DNA from: Augochlora pura
Lineage: Eukaryota; Arthropoda; Insecta; Hymenoptera; Halictidae
Reading direction: 5' to 3'
Length of the DNA: 64,000 nt
Assembly (NCBI RefSeq): GCF_028453695.1
Contig: NC_135772.1
Span: 10,726,001-10,790,000 of the forward strand
A model generated the notes under the pieces. The model was not told the DNA's origin. It did no database searches and worked only from the letters and a program-made list of their open reading frames with translations. The position numbers and the translations under genes are program-made. Numbering within the stretch: the stretch's first letter is position 1; each line of letters begins with the position of its first letter. This document shows positions 26,536 through 37,260 of this stretch, piece by piece.

Positions 26536-26774
26536 TTAACCTGTTAGCTGCGCACGACGTGTATACACGTCATAATAGAGTGGCAGTTTTACATCTTGTA
26601 ATAAATATACTTCTTCTACGATTTATGTAAAATTGCTTCTGGTGACATGGTCATAAATTTCGCACTGTCCAAACTAATTCTAGAACAACTGTCGACAAAA
26701 CTATACTTACTGTGATCGATAAAGGACATAACAAAATTGATCTTCAGAATAAAATGACGCAGCTAACTGGTTAA
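26536..26774 (+). mobile_element. TTAA-flanked miniature element, family C copy 2
   Basis: This is the best preserved copy. The left end reads TTAACCTGTTAGCTGCG and the right end, reverse-complemented, TTAACCAGTTAGCTGCG, which is 16 of 17 identical with intact TTAA on both sides. Just inside the left repeat is a perfect 16-bp palindrome, GACGTGTATACACGTC. The element is 239 bp with no transposase frame. The closing TTAA (26771-26774) is followed at once by CTCCTTGCCGTGCC, which resembles the edge of another TTAA element (compare 11206). Confidence 0.93.
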
Positions 26775-29700
26775 CTCCTTGCCGTGCCATTATCCTGAGA
26801 GATTCAGTGATTAAAACTGTTTCGGCTCCAATCGTTTCTTAGATCGAGAAAATCTACGTTCGTCGCGCGCCCACGTTCACTCGAATGTGTACGCGTATTA
26901 CTCTGGCACAGAAGAACGGAATAACACGCATAGTTGGTGGAGCTATTGTTAGAAATCTCTATCACGAGTTACGCTCTTCAAAGTACAGCGAGGAGTTAAG
27001 CACGAAAGAGGCATCCCCTACGGTTGTGACTTTATTTGTACGACCTAATTTACAGGTCACTACTGAAAGTCGCAACGGGCAACGTTAGAGTGTAGACCTC
27101 CAAAAATCAGAACAGTTTATAGAAGACAGAAGATTGAAATAATTTGCTAAAACATTATAATTAAAAATAATTATAATTTTTAATTTTTTTAATCTTTATA
27201 AAAGAAATAATTTGCTAAAAAAGATATTCGCTTCTTATGACTTTATGTTATATTCACATTATGGATCATGGTAGATCCATAAAGATTATGGTAGATATCG
27301 TAAATACAGTAAAGACGTGACCGGAATAACCTACAATTAATATTCCATGAATATCTAGGACTCAGTGACCTATCGAATTCGTCCACCAAGAATAAAACGA
27401 CCGGAGGTTAAACTTGCGTTTTAAAATTGTCTAAACTTTAATCACGAGCCCATCATTAATAACTGCAAATAATCACAAAGAATATACGAGTGTCAGTAAA
27501 CATATATTATTTAATTAACCCCTTGCTCTACGATTCCTTTCGCGCTACATTAATTAGTATTCATTTGTCCTTAATATTTTTAATAATGGGACCAGACAAT
27601 TTTTGTTTCTTTTATTGTCTTTCTGTGCTTTTGTTTCTAGACTTTGATAAGAGAAGAATAATTTATTTTTATTTCGATGTAGAAGAAATTAATAATGTTC
27701 ATATTTATGAAGTGCTGATAACACTTCATTTCTCACAGTTTTGTGTTTACGAGAGCGATGGAGAATCGAATCAGATTTCAAAAACATCGAACGAAACGAA
27801 ATGTAAAATTACAGAATAGGAGAATCGATGAAAATTAGGTTTTCCAGTAAAAATGGAAGGAACATGTGAAATTGACGTGGAACGGGAACACGGTGGGAAA
27901 GAAAGTTGTCTCGTAAAACGCAAAAATACTGTTTCATAAATGGACCGCGTGTGTACCTAGTGCTGTTTATATGCCGCGATTTCTCTCGTTTCAAATCGGT
28001 CGGAACTTACTGGAGGGGAGCCAACCGAGATAAAAATTTAAATGAAGTTTGTTAGTTCGATCGTTGTTCGAGCAAATAGTGCAATTCCGATGAATAATGC
28101 CATACGTAGCGACCGTGTGTAACACATTTCGCGCACCGCTCCGAAACTCTGTAGAACGAACAAAAGAGTTAACATCCACTCTCTACTATTTTGTTACTGT
28201 TTCAGCGTTCGTCCAATTGCTTTTCAATTAATCAGCGGCCAAACAGTTCAAACGGATTAACTTTATTCTTTAGAATTGGACCGAATAATCTGGTTTACCG
28301 AGAAGATGGAATGATTATTTTAGCGAAGCAGTAGTTGCCGCGTACAACATTTTTCACTGAATCTGCAGTTAATATTATAAGAACGCGTTATGCGAATCCC
28401 CTCGCATACAGCAACTATTTCATGTGATTCATGAACACAACAATCACGTATTTATTCAAATCCGTATGATTTTTATTGTGACATATGTCCGATGGAAATT
28501 GAATATTATAAATGTGTCTTTATAATTTCAATAATAGTACATTTAAAAAATCTGAAATGTGTTCAAATGACATGTTTGGTAAATCTGTTGTTAAAGATAC
28601 TGGAATTAAAAACATCATACTAAATTGTTAAATGTAATTTGATAATTATAGCCAAATATCGGGAGTTATTGATTTTGCACCAAAAACAAGTTTCAAATAA
28701 TGCTTATGTTATATAAGTAGTGCCTGATTTTCCACTTTGACATACCTAGAAGGATAAGAATGGAAGTATTAATTTTGATTAAAAACATACAAACTTGTGA
28801 ATTTTGGCTGACTTTTTGAAAAGGTACGACTATGTCACTTCGCTGAAGCCGACATATGAAACTGCGATATTCCAGAACTATTCGCGGACTAATTATAGCA
28901 ATCAAATACTAGATCGTGTTCTCCCAATATTCGTCGACGATCGAATGTCTCTGTTACAGTATCAATGCTATCTCTCTCTCCCTCTCTCTCCCTCTCTCTC
29001 CCTCTCTCTCTCTCTCTCCCGGTAAAATCGTAATCAATTCACGACTACTCCGTCAAATTGTAGACTCGTCCCAGTCGGCGACAGAAAAATTGAGCGCGGG
29101 GTCCCGAGTTGGTCGGCGAGAGATCCATCAAAACGTCCTGCCAGCGAATTCGAAGTCAGCGCCACGTGCGCGGTGTCGTCCCTCGGCTGAACACAGCGCT
29201 GCGGAAAAATGTATTTCACAGCAGCTTGCCGCGGAGCTTGGCGGGGGAGGAGGAGGAGGAGGGTTCCCTGCACCGGGAAAAATTGTCAACCAACTTTGCG
29301 CCATCTCTGAATGGAAACAATCTCGTGGAAAGAAAGAGTTAGGGAGTCCGGGGAGCGTCGGCTGTCGAGGACATCCATGCGCATAACTTTTGTGCATTGT
29401 CCCGGACAATTACTGTAAATTGATAGACAAACTACTTTGCGAACGGTGGAAACATCCGTATAAACAGTCGCGAGCAGTCCGCGGACGTTCGTGCCAGTAT
29501 GGAAACTTATCATTTCCATGGGTCGGTCACAACGCAAAATAAATTATTTCTGACGGTTTTTAACACTTGTTTGCTTAATTCATATTTAGTGGTGTAAAAC
29601 GATGCGTTTTACCGTCTCTCTTTAGATGGTAATATTGCGACGTTTTGTAAATCGAATGCAGCAACGAAAACTTTGTCCATGGTTGATGCTGACAAATAAA

Positions 29701-30511
29701 ATATTTCATTTGGAATAATTGATCAATCCATGAACATGGCCGTAGATTGAAATTGTACAGAAAATTGTTTGGCCTATAAATGTATTTTAACGTGACCCAA
29801 AAATTACATTTTTAGAATTGTTGGAGTTCAATAAAAAATAAATTGGCATTTTGTACATGCATTCGTTCGGCTTGAATCACATTTGCACAGACTGAAAATG
29901 AAAAAAAAAAGTTCTACGATACTGGATTCCGAACAATTTAATTGACTAAACACGCGGAAAAAACTGCGCTAAAATTACAGAAGGTAACATGTTTGAAAAC
30001 AAACGAGAAGAAATTTTTGATATGTAAAGAAACAGGATCGATCGGATCCGTTCGCAATTGGATGTTTTTCCAATCCTCTGGCGGTGGCGGTGTTCCGTTA
30101 ATTGTTTCGAAGAGACCTTGTACAGTTGAAACTGATAAACCTGTTACGTGTTTTCCTCGTTATTCTGCGAAAACGGCGATGAAAACTTGAAACGCATTTT
30201 TTTTGGAATAGTCCTGTCGAAAAAAACCTTACTAATATTTCTCGACAAGCCGGCGGATCAACTAGATCGATATTTTTCAACAAAGGTTCTTAATTGAACT
30301 GATTGAACTTTTTCGGAAAATAATAGTTCAGAATTCCGCGAACGAAAAAAAACAACGGACGAACGGATTTAAAATTGAGTATAAAACGCTCTTAAAATCG
30401 CGTCCTTTCGTGTTCTTTTTTTCCAAAATTGATCACGTTAGAAAGTTCAGTAATTTCTTCGGAAGTTCTCCTGGCTGTTACAGATGCGAAACTTTTTGAT
30501 GATTTTCTCTA
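26775..30511. other. Non-coding stretch
   Basis: No exon is recognised. Orphan element-like ends start at 26771 (TTAACTCCTTGCCGTGCC) and 27515 (TTAACCCCTTGC). A small hairpin (TGAAGTG, seven bases, CACTTCA) lies near 27708-27731. A GC-richer patch at about 29060-29380 supports several overlapping frames on both strands, none with a recognisable domain. Confidence 0.6.
28971..29020. repeat. (TC)n microsatellite with a CC every tenth base
   Basis: A 50-bp CT tract in which CCTCTCTCTC recurs three times, giving a period of 10 superimposed on the dinucleotide repeat. Confidence 0.95.
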
Positions 30512-30675
30512 TTAACCCTTTGCAGTCGGAGCCACCTTAACTGGAAATCCAAAATATTTCTTCAGACTTACAGTGTTTCCTTTTCAATTTTTTAAATATT
30601 AGTAAATTTGATGAAGATTATTTTAAAACGTGGTATAATCATTTTTAGAGGCGCCATTCGACCGTAAAGGGTTAA
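30512..30675 (-). mobile_element. TTAA-flanked miniature element, family B copy 2
   Basis: Intact TTAA lies at both ends. The ends read TTAACCCTTTGCAGTCGGAG and, reverse-complemented from the right, TTAACCCTTTACGGTCGAAT, so about 16 bp of inverted repeat are visible. The element is inverted relative to 25235-25467 and shares its arms at high identity, but lacks about 70 bp of that copy's centre and is only 164 bp long. It retains the 15 bp next to the inverted repeat that the first copy lost, so the two copies together show the full end structure. It is non-coding. Confidence 0.92.
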
Positions 30676-33600
30676 AGCATACATCACGACATTATAGAAA
30701 TCACGCGACATTCAATCAAATCATATACATATAATAATAATTGCTATAAAACAATATACAGTGGTCGTAATTGGGCCTTAATAGTTTATATTTCTTTGAA
30801 CTGTAGTTCTATTCAGGTAAAATGAAATATGACCACAAAAATGATTTTATTCAGCTAGAAACCACTGGGCAACGTGTTAACTAGCGAGACGTGTATAGCG
30901 CAAGTTTGATAATATGTCAAAATCAGCCGGGGGCAATGCCGCTGTTCGATTATAAAGAATTTCACGAGGACAGATTTATGCGTTGGATCGAATATTTGCT
31001 ACACCTGATATCCAGGAAAATCGAATCGCTTTACATACTTAAATCAACCGCAATAATGTATCGCGGCGCATTGAATTTCGGTTAGATATAATTCGATAGC
31101 CTACCGGAAATCCCGGTTATCCGGCATGTGCGTGCCACTGTTGGATATCGGTTATTAATTATCCAAGTAATAGCCGCGTAATTGGAAGTCCCCAGGGGTC
31201 GAGGGCCGGAGGGACTACCGCGGCTCGTGTACACTCCGATACTGATCCAAAACTTTGCTTATATTTCCACTTGCGTTTTCAATTATACCAACTAAACGCG
31301 TTCGTTAGCCGTTTTACGATCCGACTTGAAACCGTTCATGCTGATCGAAATAATCGTTAACAAATTTCGTACACGAATTGTTATTCAGCGTATCGTCGAT
31401 TAATTTATTTCGTCGCATATTATATGAAGCGGGCCGTCAGAGAGAAATGATTCAGCTCGTATAATTGATCCATCGCTAAAAATCATTTCCGATATATCGT
31501 CGTTAACTAAATAGGAAATCAATATTCAATCAACTTTGTCCGATGAGCTTCAAAAAGTTTTATAATTAATCGCATTTCTGCACCAGATTGTTTTAACGAA
31601 TCTTAATTTCATAAACGACGCCCAGCCAAAATTTAAAGTACACTCACCTGAAACATTTTTTGCGAATTTGGTGGCCACACTATTTAACCCATTCGAGGAT
31701 TTTTCCATCAATAAAATGATAACTCGTATTATACGGTATTTAATTATTCAAAATTATATAATAGGAATGTATAATATAAACGTATACAATAATGATAATA
31801 AAATCTCAACAGTTTCAAAAGAGTTAAAATTATTATAGAGGTCATTAAAATTTTCCTCAACCTTTTGGAACAAATCTTCTAAATTCTGAATTTTCAAAAG
31901 AGAAACAATGCAAGCATTAACATAATATGCACAATATACATTTCTACGAAAACGCAGAGAGTAGAAAATCATTGTAGAATCTCTTGCCTCCTCCAATTTC
32001 TCGTTCTCATTTCAACGCTTTGCATACCGGGTAGCGGCACTTCACTTTCACCTGTTATCCTTTTACCTGTCCCCAATTCCGACTAATTTATCGCTAAAAA
32101 TACGAGAACATATCGACAGAAATATTTTCAGCGCGATAGAGCTGCGCGTCGCGATACAGAATCACGCAAATTCCGAACGCGAGAATGTTCGTAGAGCGCA
32201 GAGTAGCGTCTCGAAATTGAATTAAATAGAAAAAAACAATCATCTGCTCGGTAATGAAACAGGCGAAAGCAAAAATCCAAGGCAAAGTATAAAGTGGACC
32301 GTAGAATTTTTGCCCTTTCACAGAGGTTATAACGCGGAAGCGTGTGCTCTCGGCATTGTCACGTCCCTGTTTGCCCGCTTCCGCGGCGCATCGGCGCCTG
32401 CAAAAACGGGGAAACACCGACACGTGCTATTAATATTCCTTCGCGCGTCGGACTCGGACACAGATAAGAATCTCGGCGACAAAAAAATTTCATCAGATAC
32501 GGGGAGCGTATCGCGCGCGGGTCCACTCGCCGTTCCGTCCGCCGGCGATTTTTCCGCGCGCTGTGTTGCTGTACTCGCGCGACGATCGCCGCCGCACACA
32601 TTCGGCGAGGTCTACTCTCGGCCGATATATAGGGGCGGCGTCGTTGTCCTTTTACCGCGGCTAAGCGGTTATTTTCCAATCTGCCGGCCGATATTGTCTT
32701 TATTACGTTTCCACGGTTGGCCCGTCGACGCCCGCGCCTTTCTGCTGTTCCTCTCTTTTCTTGCGCTTTTCACTCATCTTCATTGCCGCCGAGGCCCCTC
32801 CCCACCCCTCCCACGACTCCTTATTGCCCGCGGAAGAAAAAAGTTCGCAGCAGCGCGGGATGGTCTTGTTGCGGAGCAGCGTGTAACGCCCGCTGAAAAG
32901 CTTCCACAACGGGAACGAGATTTTTCGACGGCGCGCCGCCCGGTTATGGCGCACCAAATTGCGAGGCCATGGGGACTTCGGCTCCCGGGACTAGTAAATT
33001 CACCGACTTTTTGCTCGTCCCTCGCATCGGTGCGCGCGCGGTAACATCCTGTTTCCCGGTCGAATTGAAATGCGGGTTTCATCGTCGGATTTTCGTGTCT
33101 TTGATCGAGATTACGCTTGGTTTCGCTCGTTTTTCACCGGCCGCGTAACTGTTTTACGGATTGTTTCGGACGCAGACGTTCGCTGCGAATAGGCGACAGC
33201 GAGCTGTCTGGAATTTTGCTTCGGAAAGCGAGGCAATCAACGAACCAGGAAATGTTTGCAAATGGCGTTGCACCGGCACACGAAAGTGCTCGAATAATTG
33301 CTGAATAGAAACATTTTCAAAGTTTGCTATGGATAGCAGCGCTTTACTGTTACTTGTTTATTGCGTTATATTGAAAACATCCGATAGAGGAGCATTTTCG
33401 TTTTACACCTGGTGTTTGTTTAATCGAAGCAGGCGTACAGAAATCATTTTCAGTAAAGGGCACGATGACTGCGGAAGAAACCAATACAAAATACAAAAAA
33501 AATCGAAAACACAATCGACAGAATATAACGTAAAACAAAATCGACCTCCGTTTTGTTTCGACTTGTTTTTCGATTAGAGGATAACGGAGATCGTCGTCGG

Positions 33601-34350
33601 TCAAAGTAAAGTGAGATGTGATCGCATCTGATGGCGAAGACGTATAATAAATATCTTCAAAGCATTCTGATGTCGTTTGGCTGGAGTTTCATGTAAACGG
33701 ACCTGCACGTTTCGAAACACGCGACCGTAAAGAGATATCACGCAACGCAATACGGAATACGGACGGAATATACATAGAACACTCATTCGAACAGAAAAAC
33801 CACTTGAATAGGTTGGTAGGAAGTTTTTACGTAGCCAATTCCAATGGCAACCGCAAATATTGATTTATTTCTTCGTAAATGCTGCGGCATCGGATGCCGG
33901 TTAAAAACTTCTCAACTTCAAACGAATCCACCGAATAGGCAGCTGCAGTTAGTAAATACTAAATAGCATTTAACTCTATAGTATGAACAATTTTTTCTGG
34001 TTCACGGTATATTTGAAATATTGGTTAATACAAAATCTGTGCTGCGGTACGAGTCGCGTGTATGCCAACTCATCGATAATTCAATATTTTGATCGTTTCA
34101 GAGATGTTTAAAGTAATTAGTAATTCTTTGGGATAAATACGGTATCTCAAATTACAGAATTTTTAAAACATATAGTAAACGAATTTTATTCTGTATGTAT
34201 TGTCCCGTGTACTAATTGTCTTGTTTGTGATACGCACGTTCAAGCCAATTAAACGTTTCCGACGAGCACATTTTATGAAACATGTTGCCATATGAAATAG
34301 TGCAGTACTCGTAAAAATGAATAATTACTACATAAAAAGGGGCCCTTTAA
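30676..34350. other. Non-coding stretch with the window's largest CpG-rich patch
   Basis: No gene is recognised. Positions 32310-33060 form a CpG-rich patch holding the longest gap-free open frame of the window (244 codons, plus strand) with four overlapping frames on the minus strand. No domain is recognised and it is not called as a gene. TATATA at 32624-32629 sits between CpG-dense flanks. An isolated end, TTAACCCATTCGAGG, starts at 31684. Confidence 0.55.
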
Positions 34351-34699
34351 GCTACTTAAAGTCAAAATTCCTCGACGAGAAAATTATTGAAAACTGGCCG
34401 AAAGGCCAATAATGAGCCCCAGGCTACCTGATACCGTCGACATGTTGAGTAAAAAATTCGTAAAAAATTCCCAGGCCATCCTACGGGAATGTACATTCCG
34501 GGGTCTTAAAATAGACACCTTCAGCTTCAATTTAAGCTACTGAAAGTCCAAATTCCTCCCCGGGAAAATTATTGAAAACTAGCTGAAAAACGTGTTGACC
34601 GTCGACATGTTGAGTAAAAAATTCATAAAAAATTCCCAGGCAATCCTACGGGAATGTACATTCCGGGGTCTGAAAGTAGACACTTTCAGCTTCAATTCA
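34351..34699 (+). repeat. Two-unit tandem duplication with a 14-bp palindrome in each unit
   Basis: Unit 1 (34351-34535) and unit 2 (34536-34699) both begin GCTACT.AAAGTC.AAATTCC and continue through AAAATTATTGAAAACT, GTCGACATGTTGAGTAAAAA and CTACGGGAATGTACATTCCG to CTTCAGCTTCAATT. Unit 1 has about 20 bp more (near 34395-34430). GGAATGTACATTCC is a perfect palindrome at 34486-34499 and 34651-34664. High identity suggests a fairly recent duplication or selection on the unit. An open frame (34592-34870) runs out of unit 2, but the unit 1 sequence is not open over its full length, so coding is not supported. Confidence 0.9.
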
Positions 34700-36982
34700 G
34701 CGATCTTCTATTCAGCGGTGCATTATAATATAGCAAAAAGTGAGACCGCGGAATTATTAGGCGGATCAATGGTCTCGCAGTACACGAACACGACTGGCAG
34801 GAAATTAAAGATGGAAGTGTCGCAGCGGAAGGCAGCACATACATGTATAGTAAAACGGGGGATGGAGTGACACCAATTAAAACAGTATTTGTCGCGTATC
34901 CAATAAGTGTCATGGCAACTTCTGCTTTATGGTTCCGAGCCAGGTAATCGTATTAGCTATCTTGGCGTAGAGCGATGCTGCAACCGCGTAATACTGCAAG
35001 CTAATTTTCCGCTTATAAAATAACGAACGCCGGTATCGTAATTAATAACCCGTAAGATGATGTACGAACTTCGTGTCTAATAAACCGCGCGTGAGCATCG
35101 CAGCGTCGCGTCGTGTCGGCCGCGCTTGTTTTATCAGGGCTGCTCGAAACTTTTTCGCGGAACACCACCGAAGTCATATATCATTTCAAACGGATGCGTT
35201 CTGGAAGAACAAACTGTTGGAATTATAATGTTAAATACCAAAATTGCGTTAACTGGAAATATTTAATTAACACAACATCGATCGTGATACATACAAATTG
35301 CGATAACAAATGCAATAATCCATATTCAATTATCTTTTTCAGCCATGCGTTTTCAATAATTCAACAGAATCTCTCACTTTTTAAACTACAACTATTTAGA
35401 AACGTTTTTTCAAAATCACTAACCGACATTTGAACCAAGTTCACGATAAAACAATAGATAGAAATAGATAAAAGTTATTTCAAATTTGAGTTTCACATTT
35501 AATACACTGTCCATGACCATAAACATGTTGTAACAATTTATATTTTCATTGATATATTAATAAATTTGATTCTGTGAAAGAATAATTAATTTTCTTCAAA
35601 GCTTTTGGGGTAAAAACGTTCGCAGCTTCTGATCTTCTCAAAATTAGAAACAATAATTATTGTGAATAATAATTGTTTTAGATCCCAGCTTTCCGTCAAT
35701 CCTCACAATAATACTCTGTAATCACCATACTGCGCACTAAATTAATTAATGTAAATCTGTTTTCGTTTTACACTTTAATTCTGCCAATTGTGTTTAAATT
35801 ATAAACAATAGTGAAATAACAGAACTAAATGCTTTAAGCAGATCGGTGTTACGTTACTAACATTAGACTGCCTTTGAAATATTTAACAAACCGAGAGATA
35901 AAGGGTCCCAAATTGTAGCTTGAATTATCGATTAATTTTCCACTGTCTACCGTCTGGTAGAAAATAGTGGACAATAAAGCGAAGAAGGTTCTTTATTTTC
36001 TCCGCGCAATTAGCGACGCCTCACGAAAAACCACGCGAATTAACCCATGGAGATTAACTGTTTATTGAGGTCGTCAGTGGCATTCGGGGTACAATAAACT
36101 AGGAAACGAGACGGACAAACAAATGGTAGTCTCTATATAAAGCAGATCGATTCGACGACATGATGGTCTGCGAATTGTAGTCTGGCCGTAAATCAATATC
36201 CGTTGCGGAAAGTTGGTGTTTCACCAAAGAATGCAAGGCAATGCCATAACTTTCGAACGCTGCGACGCGATCACCTTATTAATCATTTTCCAGTAACTTA
36301 TGTAAAATTGAACAAAGAGTATGAATTATAAAGCGACGTGTTTAGAACTATGCGGATAAATGTGCCGCGAATGAAATATGCGAATAGTGGCGACAGTGAG
36401 TTAGTCTGTTTACGTTCAGATTCAAATACTTCGAACGTTATCGATCTTCATAATCGACTGGAATTCTTCACTTTTTACATTTCTCTATTCAGTCGTGTTT
36501 TTAACAGATGAACTCCAATCAATTTTGTATACAGTGTCACTAATGTTTTGTCCGCTTGTATAATCCCTTTGTATTTGAATTTTAAAATTAAATAAATTTA
36601 ATAATCGCTTTTCTATTTGAAATTGGTAAATGGTAAAATTATACGTCATCGCCTATCTCTGTGACCAGCAGAATTTTATTTATTTATTTATATATTATTG
36701 CCACTATATGAGACTTATACAACAAACTACAATTTTGTATATTATATATATATAATATTATGTCATGGTTATGTCAAGTTTCCAAGGGTGTACGAGTGGA
36801 TAAAATGCAAGATAAATGCAAAGATAAAAAATGTGAACACTCTTCAACAATTTTGAAAAATGTATAACTGCAGATAATTTTCTAAAGAATACTTGTCACG
36901 TTAAACAAATGAGGGATTTGAAAATTGATCAAGTGCAAGATAGTAGAACATAGTTTAACACTTAAAGGATCACTTACTCTTC
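34700..36982. other. Non-coding stretch
   Basis: No exon or element is recognised. The second half is AT-rich, with a TTTA tract at about 36674-36692 and a TA-rich tract at about 36737-36762. Confidence 0.6.
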
Positions 36983-37260
36983 TTAACAGGTTGAATGCCA
37001 CGCCAATTTTGCCGTTGAAATATTTTATACAATAGATAATTTACAACGTATAAACATGTTTCAAATGTTTTATACTGCATCCATTTCTTCACACCACTAC
37101 ATCAACGATCATAGTAATAAGAAATTATAAGTGTTGTCTTTTGTCTAACTTTCTTATGTTTTTTTCAATCCGGGCACGCCGGTCACCGGTGGCCCCCATG
37201 GCGTCACAGCCAAGTTAGGTGCCGGTCACCGGTGACCCCCCATAGCATTCAACCTGTTAA
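36983..37260. mobile_element. TTAA-flanked miniature element with internal GGTCACCGGTGACC palindromes (family F)
   Basis: Both ends are TTAACAGGTTGAATGC when read inward, a perfect 16-bp inverted repeat bounded by intact TTAA. Near the right end the sequence GCCGGTCACCGGTG(G/A)CCCCC occurs twice, about 42 bp apart (around 37169 and 37211). The second copy includes the perfect 14-bp palindrome GGTCACCGGTGACC. The interior is otherwise AT-rich and has no transposase frame. Perfect terminal repeats suggest a younger insertion than the family B and C copies. Piggybac-type mobilisation is inferred from the TTAA target only. Confidence 0.93.

Noticed and set aside
18783..27599. Shared AATAATGGGACCAGA at 18800 and 27585
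   Set aside because: A 15-16 bp match between two places in 64 kb is expected about once by chance, and the flanks do not align well.
30755..30836. CAGTGGTC ... GACCAC as a tiny Tc1-like element
   Set aside because: The complementary part is only about 6-8 bp and no TA duplication is clear on both sides.
32310..33044. 244-codon plus-strand frame
   Set aside because: It lies in a CpG-rich patch where stops are rare, overlaps minus-strand frames of 84-106 codons, and shows no domain, signal peptide or membrane pattern that I recognise.
34592..34870. 92-codon frame overlapping the tandem duplication
   Set aside because: The duplicated upstream unit does not keep the same frame open over its full length, so selection for coding is not supported.
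36040..36060. TTAACCCATGG as an element end
   Set aside because: No partner end and no similarity beyond TTAACCCAT to any other edge in the window.
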